Positions 50,104 through 59,733 of a stretch of 64,000 nucleotides of DNA are shown in pieces; within the stretch, counting starts at the first letter, position 1, and each line of letters starts with the position of its first letter. The notes beneath the pieces were generated by a model. That model was not told where the DNA came from. It did no database searches and saw nothing but the letters and a program-made list of their open reading frames with translations. The DNA comes from Mesostigma viride (taxonomy: Eukaryota > Streptophyta > Mesostigmatophyceae > Mesostigmatales > Mesostigmataceae): NCBI GenBank assembly GCA_009746045.1, contig RPFO01000500.1, forward strand, positions 315,199 through 379,198. The letters run 5' to 3'. The position numbers were made by a program, and so were the translations under genes.

Positions 50104-51829
50104 ATGGATCCAGTGGGTGGAGATATGTCGCCTATACCTACCAATAATAATAATAATACTACTACTAATAACACTAACAATAACAATACTCGTGGTAACC
50201 GACGGGACTCCTTGGAAACGGTACACCATCTCACCCCTCAAGGTATTCTGCGTACCTCACCTCCTTCTCCTGTTGCTGGTGGTCGCCGTCGTCCCTCATT
50301 TACCCCACCTACCTATGAACAACGTATTTCCCAAGTCAGATTTAGTGATGAACCTTCTTTTGTTGTGAACCAGGCCCCTGCCCCTTCTGCAACCTTGGCT
50401 CACCCCTCCAGCAGGTCCTCACACACTAACAATGCTTCTAGGCCTCCTTCCCACCCTGTGCCTTCAATGCCTGCACGGGTCGTACCTCGGCCCCTGTCGG
50501 CCCTTCTGGGCGCCCTAGTGCAGTTCCCTTTTACCCACCTGCTTCCTGGTCCTACCCTGAGACGGCCTATATGAGGCTGCCCAGGTCCCTACCCGTGTGG
50601 CTGATTTAGAAGTTAATAATGATTTCAGTACCATGCCCCTAGATGATAGGAATTATGATCATTTTGCCTATTCATCTCTTCGTGAGCAATATACTGTTCC
50701 CTTCTCCTATGGGCACCATCCTGAAACGGTGGCTCCCTCTAGACCCCTACCCAAGACTTTTCCTATCCCTTCCTTCTATCCCGCTTATGTAGCAGTGGAA
50801 GATAGTGGCCCTATGGGAAAAACTGACTCTTCTAATCCCCCTAAGCCTCCTGCTCTTCCCCTCTTTGCCAACCTTCCTAAGCTGGATGTCAAGTCTACCC
50901 CTCAACAGTTTTTCACTTTCATTATGTTGCTCACCCAGAACACAGAGTCCTGGCAGAACCACAATAGGTGGCGCCTCTCTGATGCTGTACTAGTCCCTCA
51001 TTATCTTACTACCTGCATAACTCCTGAACTTGCTAACCTCATCCAGTGTGAGTCTCTTGCCTCTCATGCCTACCCAAACTCGGTAGCAGAATTGTTCAAG
51101 CGTTTAGAGAACCATTTAGTCCCTCCCGATGCAGATTGGCAGGATAGATTATCCTTTGGCACCTTGCAGCAGGGTACCAAGTCCTTCAAAGAATATATGA
51201 AAGAGTTTGATGCCCAGATGGTACGAATTAGGGATTTGTCGGGCGCAGAAGTACGTGCCCGCTTCCTTCAGGGCCTCAGTAGACCCTTATTGCGTGAAGT
51301 CAAGCGCCAGTTCTCTGCCTACCGTTTTACTGACCTGCCCCTCAAGCATGTGCGCCAGCATCTTTTACGAGTAGCAGATTTCTTCTCCACGCCTTCTCTT
51401 CCTACCCGTTCCCGTATTAATAATATTAGCCTTACCCCCGAGGAGGAGAACTCCTATGTAGAAGAATTAGATATCTGTGTGACTGACCTTTCAGCTCTGG
51501 ATGTCTCTCATATCACCTGCTATCATTGTAAGGAAGTAGGTCATCTTAAACGTGAGTGCCCCAAGTTCCTTTCGGGTGCTCCCCCTCATCCCGACGCTCG
51601 CCCTCCTCGTACCCCTCAGCGTGCTCCTATTCGTCCCACTTCAGGACGCATTCCTTCAGCTACCCCTAGTAGGCTGAATGCTGTGCAGACAGGATCCCCA
51701 GGGTTCCCCTATGATAATCAGGCTCCCGCACCCTCTTCAATCCCTCGTGACCCTCCAGCAGTGGCTTTTCCGCCAGGGTCTTCTTCGGGGTTAGTTCCTA
51801 TGGATTTGGGGGGGGAGGGGGAACAGTAG
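50104..51829 (+). pseudogene. Gypsy gag with zinc knuckle (two frame breaks)
   Basis: The N-terminal part (from ATG 50104) is Asn/Thr/Pro/Ser-rich and runs to about 50480. The frame then shifts twice between 50480 and 50590, where a second frame codes RPSAVPFYPPASWSYPETAY. The main frame to 51829 contains a retrotransposon gag domain (LFANLPKLDVKSTPQQFFTF, ELFKRLENHL, FKEYMKEFDAQM, RARFLQGLSRPL) and a CCHC knuckle C-YH-C-KEVG-H-LKRE-C, then a Pro-rich tail. It stops just after a G8-A-G5 run (about 51806-51820), where pol continues in another frame. Confidence 0.85.
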
Positions 51830-51871
51830 GCCTGTCAGCCGGGGGTAACCTGGACAGGTCCTTAGATAGTA

Positions 51872-51876
51872 CCCCA
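51872..51876. other. Left target-site duplication CCCCA
   Basis: CCCCA directly precedes the left LTR and recurs at 59729-59733 after the right LTR; a 5-bp duplication is standard for copia/gypsy integrases. Confidence 0.88.
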
Positions 51877-52492
51877 AGTTAACGTAAAGGATTTACGTTA
51901 GATGGATAGAGATTGTTACGCTCTTTCCAACGGCACCTTGAACGCCTCATTTGGTTAAGGAACGTAAAAGTTATGACGTTTCCTAGGCTGTGCCGACAGT
52001 ACCCGGCGCGCCACTGTGGGCGCGTACGGACACAGGATGTACAAGTGTCACTTTGATAGTCCGCAGGACGTTGACAGGACTTGTACAGGACTTGATGGTC
52101 AATTGATAGGTAGGCGCACTGTAGCGCGCCAGGACCTATGAGACAATTGATGCTGACTAGTGTACGGATAGGTCCACAGGACTAGCCGTATGGACAATTG
52201 ATAGATCTGCGCGCCAAAGGCGTGCCAGAGTCTGTGTAATCAATTGATTGACAGTTCAGCTGTGACAGTGCAGCTGAATACTTGGACGCGTCCCTAGCAA
52301 GCTATATGAGTGACTTGGTCACACCGGGACGCTAGCTCTTGCGTGCACGCTCTCTTGGCATAACGACCCTGTCGTCTGTGCTACGTGCAGTCTCGGACCT
52401 GACGTGACTTACGTCTGTGTTTGCTCATTATAATAAAGGCAACTTTCCTGCAAGAGCCATGGATTCCCTCGGTGGTAAACTCTCATTCAACT
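51877..52492 (+). repeat. Left LTR (616 bp) of the copia-like element
   Basis: Starts AGTTAACG and ends TTCAACT, so the ends form AGTT/AACT inverted tips rather than TG/CA. It matches 59113-59728 along its whole length with a single difference seen (GACGTGAC versus GAAGTGAC). It contains a TATATGAG and an AATAAA-like TATAATAAAGG motif. Confidence 0.95.
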
Positions 52493-52519
52493 CGTATTAC
52501 AATCTTCGTACCAAGAAAA

Positions 52520-53305
52520 ATGCCGGACTCGATGGAGTTCCGCATTCCGAGGGATTCTGAAATTTTGGGCAGTCCAGCGGACATCGCCGAATCTCCGGCT
52601 GGTCCTTCGACGACTCCTGTTCGTGAAGATCGTCCGGTTCTTAATCCGGCGTGGCAGCGTGTTGTTGACCAGGCGGTAGCGTCCAGTGCGGAGCTACGCG
52701 CTCAGCAGCAGGCACTGCTGCAAAACCTACGACTGCCGCCCCCGCCTCCGCAACCTTCGATTGTTTCGGGGTTTCGCGATTACCTTGATTCCATTCGAGC
52801 TTTGCTCGCGGACTTCGAGGTCCATACCCGGGCGGGGTTGCAAGCGCCCAGCGCGGTTGCCGAGGTCTCTGAGGAGATCGACAACGCGGTTTCATCGCTT
52901 ACAGGTTACCAGCGCAATCTCGCTAACTGGCTGTCGGTTCGTTCGGGCGTCATTCCGACGATTACGACCAACCTGTTTCAAGACCTTGCGATTCTGCAGT
53001 TGCTGTCGCGAGGCTTCCGGACGCGTGAGCGGCAATTGCTGCTCAATCTTGTCGCGTTCTTGTCTGCATTGCGAGAGTGGGCGCCGGACGGGTGGGATTT
53101 TCTAACGATTCTTACCAACCCGCTCCGCATCGTCACCCGCCGCCGTCGTCGCCGCATTGATCCGGTGACGGGACGTCGGTTGGACCCCATCGTCATCGAA
53201 ACTCCGGTGACGATTGAGGTTGGGCAAGGCCAGGAGGCGCCTGCGCCTGTCGCCAACGATCCAATTTACGACTACGACTACTGCGATTTTCGTGGTCTCG
53301 ACTGA
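52520..53305 (+). CDS. Unrecognised 261-aa ORF between LTR and gag
   Basis: ATG at 52520 in the internal part just after the left LTR. No family recognised. The N-terminus is acidic/Pro-rich; a long helical middle part (QQALLQNLRLPPPPPQ, FRDYLDSIRALLADFEVHT, TGYQRNLANWL, LLNLVAFLSALREW) follows. Then comes a basic patch (RIVTRRRRRRIDPVTGRR) and an acidic end (DYDYCDF). Codons are CpG-rich with G/C third positions, unlike gag/pol (CpG-poor) and gypsy (A/T-ending). The frame is unbroken over 786 nt although neighbouring gag/pol frames are interrupted. It might be a captured host gene, an accessory protein or part of a separate element. Confidence 0.6.
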   Translation: MPDSMEFRIPRDSEILGSPADIAESPAGPSTTPVREDRPVLNPAWQRVVDQAVASSAELRAQQQALLQNLRLPPPPPQPSIVSGFRDYLDSIRALLADFEVHTRAGLQAPSAVAEVSEEIDNAVSSLTGYQRNLANWLSVRSGVIPTITTNLFQDLAILQLLSRGFRTRERQLLLNLVAFLSALREWAPDGWDFLTILTNPLRIVTRRRRRRIDPVTGRRLDPIVIETPVTIEVGQGQEAPAPVANDPIYDYDYCDFRGLD

Positions 53306-53427
53306 ATTCGGCATGGTGGCGCGGTCGGCACCGGGGCAGGCGGCTTTTTGACAGATTGTACATATCTACCTGTCTTTTGTTTTCCAGCTGCTTAGCTCAG
53401 GGCCATACACAGCTAGTGTAGTTTACC

Positions 53428-54535
53428 ATGGCTGAGGGACGCCGTAGCAAGGGCCTAGCCAGTGGGAATAATAATGGGGGTGCTGGTAGCGGGACCGCTC
53501 ACGTAGATGACGTGGGGGTCACCGGAGAAATCACTAATATCCCTTTGAATAATAATACTACACATGCTGTTTCTGGATATGATCTCACCACCCAGGGTCT
53601 GCTTATTGTTAATCAGCTGCAACCTGTCACTTCAGACTCAAAGCCAAAGCAGGCAGAGGAGTTTGTGGAAGGACTAGAGGGGTTTCCAAGTTTGTACGGT
53701 GGTACAAACTATTATCAGATCTGGATAGGCAGCCAGACTTTTGGCAAGTGCACAGATCAGATTAAAGACCTCACTAGAGAGTGCAAGAAGGCCAACAAGG
53801 CCTGGGCAGTCTACGTGGCAGAGCTGAGGGAGCTGCTAGAGGATCAGAGGAAGAAAGTGGGGATCCATTGGCAGGATAAATACCAGGGTGGGAGGTGAAG
53901 GGAGACCTGATCCAGAACTTCCTTAACTATTGTAAATGGTTGAGGAGGGCAGGGCTCACGGCTTCAATGTCGCTGACAGCATAGCCCTGACAAACTGGCT
54001 CAAGGTTTCTGGGCTGGACAAGGCAACACGTGGCTCTTTAAAGGTCATGTGTGCCCCACACTCTACCCTCAAGGCCTACAAGGTCATAATCAAACAAGCA
54101 CTCGAGGCAGAGGAGCTGTTTGAGGGTGGAATGCCAGCTGTGAAGGCTACCCACGCAGGTGGGCGTGCCCAGGGGGGCTCCAAGACGTCTGAGGCTGACA
54201 GAAGCCAAGGAGGACGTGGGGGCAACCACAACAAGCGGAAGGCCAACCATTCACCCGACCCTGACGGGCAATCACATGCCAAGTCGGTGTTCAGGAGGGT
54301 GGGTGGTAAGCCCAGGCAGGGTAACGCGCCTGACAACGGGGGAGGAGGCCAGGGCAAGTCAAAGATCCAGTGCTACCTGTGCAAGGGGTGGGGGCACATC
54401 AAGAAGGAGTGTCCCAGCTTCAAGAAGACCCAGGGCCAGGGCAGCAACAAGAAAAACAACAACAAGAACAACAACAAGTCCCAGGCAGGCCAGCCTTCAA
54501 AGGGCAGTCAGCAAGAAGACAACAAGGAGCAGTGA
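53428..54535 (+). pseudogene. Copia-like gag with zinc knuckle (two frame breaks)
   Basis: ATG at 53428. The first frame (to 53898) has FPSLYGGTNYYQIWIGS and KKANKAWAVYVAELRELL. A middle frame codes WEVKGDLIQNFLNYCKWLRR, and the third (to 54535) FNVADSIALTNWLKVSGLDK, then a Gly/Lys-rich basic region. A CCHC knuckle follows, C-YL-C-KGWG-H-IKKE-C, with an Asn/Lys tail. The three blocks form one gag if two single-base shifts at about 53895 and 53950 are corrected. No protease signature follows the knuckle, unlike typical copia gag-pol. Confidence 0.75.
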
Positions 54536-54676
54536 CTGTCTGAGGCAACCCCTACACACCTTAATTCACCCAAGGGGGAGGCCAGGTGCTCCAATGCAGA
54601 TTTTATATCTGGGCAACAAGAGGGTGATCTCCAGGTTCATGGTGGCCCCAGGTCACCTGGAGAGGTACAGGTTCCT

Positions 54677-57409
54677 ATGAAGACGTCCTTGACAGCTGGT
54701 GCAGCTGTAAGAATGTCTGACCCCATGCATCCTTGTGCTGGGCACGAGGGTGGACCTCTCATTTTGAGAGAAACCAATGTACAACCACAGAGGGGTGTGA
54801 AGGCCTCTGGTGGTATGCATGTGGTCCCTGCTGGCGGTCCAGGTGTTGGGCATGAGCAGGGTGACTCAGACTCTGAGTCAGAACAGGATGGAAGACAGCA
54901 TGGTGATGCTGGACAACCTGACAGCACAGTCCTGACTGTGCCAGGGACTGCTTCCTCTGTGTACCAGGAGTTGGGTGCCCGAATCCACAACATGTTTGGG
55001 CATGCCACTTCTCTGTCAAACAACTTTGCCTTCCGTATGGGCAGGGCACCCCTTCTTAAGGCGTGTCAGCAAGCTGCCTCACGGTGTAAGTGCCAGTTGT
55101 CCTCCAACAAGCCCAGGAAATCACATGCCAAAGCTATACCTCAGAGCATTGGTGATCTGCAGTGTGATATCCAACACATCAGGGGCATGCAACTGTTGGT
55201 GTGCGTGGACAGGTACACAAAATACAAGGTGCTGGAGCATTTACCTTCTATGAAGAACAGGTACTTGCTGGCTGCCCTGCAGAATGTAAGAGCCAAGTTT
55301 CCTACCACAAGGATCCAGGTGGACATGCAGTTTCAGCATCTCAAGGGTGATCCCACCCTTCCTGAGTTGCTGGTTACACCTAGGGAGGCTCATGGGCAGC
55401 AGGGTGCTATAGAGAGGGCAATCCAGGAGGTCAAGAAATTGATTATCTCTGAAGACTGGGTACCCTTATCTGCACCTGCACTTGTCAGGAGTGCATGGCT
55501 GAGGAACGTGGAGCAGCAGCTGAACAGCAGGGTTAACTTCTACTATGATGGAGTTGCTGTCAGCCCAATGGGTCTATATCATGGCCTGTGCCCACCACAT
55601 GTGCTGGAGGGCTGGAAACATGCTGCACATGTCACCTTTGCCAAGCTGAGGGAGAAGGACCGGGGTTGGAAGATGCTGGAGCCACAAGTGGGTCAGAAGG
55701 TCCTAGCTTGGAAGGAACCTAGCCTTTATGGCAAACGTGGTAGCTGGAGTCCTGGGGTGGTTACCCAGGTTGATGAAGCTAGCCACGCATGCTTGGTCAG
55801 CATGGAGGACGAACCAAAGCATGTGCACCGGCTGAGTTGGTCATATGTCAAGCCTAACCTGATGAATGAGGGCAGTCAGGCACAAGGCTCACAGGACCTG
55901 CAGGATTTTCAGGTCCCAAGTGACATCACTGATGCAACGACCACATCTGTTGCAGGGGAATCTGTCAGCCCTGGCCAGGTTGCAGAGGTACCTGTTGAAC
56001 AGGCTGCAAGGTCAACAGCTGGGGAGTCAACTGTCAAGCCCAAGGCTCTAACCAAGCCCAGGGGGACAAGTTTGGCTGGATTAATTGGGGCTCTGCAAAG
56101 GGCCAAGAAGCAGCCCAAGGTAGCCAAGCTCAGGTGGCATGGCAATCTGGGGCTGGACACTGCCTTAGAGGTAGACACTAATTCTCAGGTTTCCATCATT
56201 GGGACCAGAGCTGCAGCAGGGTACAGCATGACTGAACCCAGCTATCAGTTTGTGTCTGACTTCAGTGGCGGGGTACACGTGAAGGTACTGGGTGAGGTAT
56301 CCATTCCTATCCTTGGACAGGACACTGCTTTTTGTGTCTTGGAGGGCTATCAGGGACCTGCTCTTCTGGGGCAGAATTTCCTATGCCAGGATGGGGTAGT
56401 GATCACGTCCTCTCTCCTGACTAAGGAAGGGGCTGGTCAGGTCCCACTGATTAATTTCAGGACCACTCACCTATCACGTGCAGTAACCAGGACGGTTAAG
56501 CGTGTGCAAGTGTGCCAGGGGCAGGAGCCCTTGGTTGATGACCTCATATTGCCAGCTGCTAGTCATCCAAGCAGTTTGGGCATTGGTCCTCACTCACTTG
56601 CTGGACACAGCCCTATAAACTACCAAGGCCTGGTGAAGCTCATGTCCTCTCCCATTATGTGTCCCCAGGTCACACTGGGTCTGATTAAATCTGGGGAGGA
56701 CTGGATCTCCAAGAAATGCGTGGAACCTGTCAATGACCTGCCTCCTGCACGACGTCTACTCAAGCTCAAGTTTGTCATCAAGATGAAGGAGGTGGACGGG
56801 GTCAAGGTACCACACGTCAGGCCAGTACTGAATGAGTTCAAGGGTACTGGTGAGTGCACCGCTGAGGAGTTGTATACCCCTGGCATGCTGCATGACACTT
56901 GGAGGCTGCTGCTGTGTGTATTTCTAGGCCTTCTCAACAAGGGCTTGGACTATGGCTCAGTGGTGGTAGACTTCAAGAGGGCATTTCTGGAGGGGGATGC
57001 AGATGTGGCACAGGAAAAGTGGGAGGGCAAGACGCCTTTCTATGTCAGGGTGCCTGCTGTATGGAAAAGGGACATTCACACTGAGTTCCTTAAAATCCTC
57101 AAGGGCCTGGAGGGCCTGAGGTCAAGTCCAATAATCTGGAGGGAGACTCTCAACCGTTTCCTGAAGGAGCATTGCAACTTGAAGGTTTCTCCTGTAGACC
57201 CCTGTCTGTTTCTGGGGCAATGGGAAGGCCTACCAGTGTATGCTTCGCTGCACGGGGATGACCTACATCTGATAGCTCCCACGTCGTGGCTTAAGGAGCT
57301 GATCTCCATCATTAAGTCCAAGTTTCCTCTGGGTAGGGAGCAATGGCAGGTGGAGAATGAGCCTCTCCTGTTTGTGGGCATGGAGGCCACACTGGTGAAG
57401 AAGGGGGGG
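54677..57409 (+). CDS. Copia-like pol: integrase, retropepsin-like domain, reverse transcriptase
   Basis: A long frame from ATG 54677. Integrase: a zinc-binding-like region (NMFGHATSLSNN ... SRCKC) and a core with D164 (QCDIQHIRG), D216 (IQVDMQFQ) and E246 (GAIERAIQEVKKL). The D-E spacing is shorter than usual. Next is a C-terminal domain (GQKVLAWKEPSLYGKRGSWS) and a Ser/Val-rich linker. Then a retropepsin-like part follows: LEVDTNSQVSIIG (D500), GEVSIPILGQ and GPALLGQNFL. RT: VVVDFKRAFLEGD (D765), a LKGLEGLRSSPIIW block as in copia LYGLKQAPRAW, DPCLFL, and HGDDL (D861, D862) in place of YVDD. The frame continues to 57505 but is displaced after a G7 run at 57403-57409. IN-PR-RT differs from the usual PR-IN-RT of copia. 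Confidence 0.8.
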
Positions 57410-58161
57410 AGTGGCGTATGCTGCTGGTGGGGGGCAACGATTATCAAGAGACCCTCATTAGCAAGCTTCCTCCAGTCATCACACAGGCACTGTGTCCCAT
57501 GGTGAGGGGCATGGTTGCTTGGGTGGCAGGCATTTCCAGGCCAGACCTTATGGTCATAGCCAGGTTGCCTGATGACATGCTGACAGAGCTAGGGTCTGCC
57601 AAGGTGGCTGATCAGGTCAGGGCTTCGTCTGGCATTCTGTTGTCTGCAGTGGATTTATCACAACCCATTTGCATGGAGCTGTATGTGGATAGCTCAATGG
57701 ACAGCAGGCAGGTCTCCAAGGTCAGGGGCAGGGCTGCAGGGCTCTTTGTGCTCAGACAGGAAGGCCTGGGGAGTTTGGTGAGCTGGTTCAGTCGCCTGCA
57801 CAAACGGGTGGCTGTCAGTAGTGATGTGGCAGAATGCAGGGCTATTTGTGAAGGCATTCACACAAGCCTTTATCTGAAGGAGTTGCTTCATCAGATGACT
57901 TCTAACACTCCTTGGCCACTTCAGGTTACCACTCTTCTAAAAACAGACTCCATGGGGATGGTGCAGTTTGTGCACAGGCAGATGGCCAGAAGTAGGGACT
58001 TGGATTATCTCCTTCTTAAGGAATTGTCCTCCTTGGCCAATATTGAGCATATCCCTGGGGTTGACAATCCTGCTGATGCTTTGACCAAGCTAGTGCAGAA
58101 GGCAGCAGTGCAATACAAGGTTCTTCAGTCTCTGATGGACCCATCTCAGCAAGCTGTCTAA
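57410..58161 (+). CDS. Copia-like RNase H end of pol (frame-shifted from RT)
   Basis: Continues pol in the next frame after the G7 run: LLVGGNDYQETLISKLP, MVRGMVAWVAGISRPDL (tether region), then RNase H with MELYVDSSMDSRQ, SSDVAECRAICEGI, LLKTDSMGMVQFV, and HIPGVDNPADALTKL, the copia-type end. Whether RT and RNase H are joined by frameshifting or by a consensus error is unclear. Confidence 0.78.
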
Positions 58162-59112
58162 GCTGGTGCCTGGTTATAGGGCATTGGAGAGCAGATTGTG
58201 TGGTAGTGTCAGCATTGTGACTGGCATAATACCTGTATTTTAGTCTGTACTAAGGCTCATGGACCATGGTACACTCACTCTGATTTTAATCAGGATACAG
58301 CCAGGTTTTGGCTGGGGTTCATGCTGTTGACTACACAAGGTTGACAGGTCCATTACAGACCATGTATTCTATTTAAAAAGAAATGTATATTTGTACATAC
58401 CTCTCACAATGGTCTGGGAACCTTTATTCTGGGGTTTATAGGGCGGGGTTCGATTCCCTGGTATTATGTTTCTACAAGCTGGCCTGCTCAGGTGTTTTAC
58501 CTGTTCAGACTTCCCTAGTTCCCCAGGGCAGGATTTAATTGTTGCCTATGTGTTTCATTTTGTCATTTGTTTGCTGTGGCAATTTATCATCTGACAAGTA
58601 GACGGGCGCCATAAGACGGGCGCCAATACTAACCTGTTGAGAGTATGACGGGGAAACTATTGTAATACGTCTTACTTTGTCAAGTGGTATTTCAATTGTC
58701 ATGGATTTATTGTGCTTATATTAGATATGTACTGGGTTTTATGGGATTAGTATCTGGGATTAATGTAACTCACCGCCAGAAGGTCATTGTACTGGAGGCT
58801 CTACCGAGGTGATGGGATTAATTCCTGGAGAAGACCTCATAGAATTAACCTGTATGTATTTAATTTTGTGTGTTTCTAATATCTGGTGGTACTCTGTAAT
58901 GCCACTTCCATAGGTTTTTATCCATTTCTCATGAAATGGTTTTCCCTGTGGCAGATCTGTTTCTTTTCCAGTTCCTTAAAAGAAAGGGCTGGGGGAATGG
59001 CATTGGCCATTAAAGACATCTGTTCAAGCTTCAAGCTGGAGTGAAGGACATTTCAAGCTACTTCAAGGGTCCCTGGCAGGGGATGTGATCCCTAAAGAAA
59101 AGAAGGGATTGG
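58162..59112 (+). other. 3' untranslated part of the copia-like element
   Basis: A/T-rich with no ORF. Ends with the polypurine tract CTAAAGAAAAGAAGGGATTGG at the right LTR. A second purine stretch (AAAAGAAAGGGCTGGGGGAA) lies at about 58978. Confidence 0.7.
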
Positions 59113-59728
59113 AGTTAACGTAAAGGATTTACGTTAGATGGATAGAGATTGTTACGCTCTTTCCAACGGCACCTTGAACGCCTCATTTGGTTAAGGAACG
59201 TAAAAGTTATGACGTTTCCTAGGCTGTGCCGACAGTACCCGGCGCGCCACTGTGGGCGCGTACGGACACAGGATGTACAAGTGTCACTTTGATAGTCCGC
59301 AGGACGTTGACAGGACTTGTACAGGACTTGATGGTCAATTGATAGGTAGGCGCACTGTAGCGCGCCAGGACCTATGAGACAATTGATGCTGACTAGTGTA
59401 CGGATAGGTCCACAGGACTAGCCGTATGGACAATTGATAGATCTGCGCGCCAAAGGCGTGCCAGAGTCTGTGTAATCAATTGATTGACAGTTCAGCTGTG
59501 ACAGTGCAGCTGAATACTTGGACGCGTCCCTAGCAAGCTATATGAGTGACTTGGTCACACCGGGACGCTAGCTCTTGCGTGCACGCTCTCTTGGCATAAC
59601 GACCCTGTCGTCTGTGCTACGTGCAGTCTCGGACCTGAAGTGACTTACGTCTGTGTTTGCTCATTATAATAAAGGCAACTTTCCTGCAAGAGCCATGGAT
59701 TCCCTCGGTGGTAAACTCTCATTCAACT
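59113..59728 (+). repeat. Right LTR (616 bp) of the copia-like element
   Basis: Direct repeat of 51877-52492, followed by CCCCA (59729-59733). An open frame crosses from the LTR into gypsy pol by chance. Confidence 0.95.
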
Positions 59729-59733
59729 CCCCA

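Larger units (their letters stand above)
51877..59728 (+). mobile_element. Ty1/copia-like LTR retrotransposon, 7.85 kb, recent insertion in gypsy
   Basis: Two 616-bp LTRs, a CCCCA target duplication, a purine-rich tract (AAAGAAAAGAAGGGATTGG) directly before the right LTR, and gag/pol in plus orientation. The one-base LTR difference implies a very recent insertion. No TGG-type primer binding site follows the left LTR, so priming may use another tRNA part. The ORF at 52520-53305 and the gag/pol block differ clearly in base composition. Confidence 0.9.

Noticed and set aside
51877-52492. Reading the 616-bp direct repeats as a segmental duplication of gypsy sequence
   Set aside because: The CCCCA duplication, AGTT/AACT tips, adjacent polypurine tract and internal copia genes show they are LTRs of an insertion.
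58430-58475. GGTTCGATTCC-type tRNA T-loop motif
   Set aside because: No matching acceptor, D or anticodon stems around it; lies in the 3' untranslated part of the copia-like element.
59653-59733. Apparent N-terminal extension of gypsy pol starting inside the right LTR
   Set aside because: The LTR belongs to the inserted element. The frame is open across the junction by chance; the original N-terminus lies left of the insertion.
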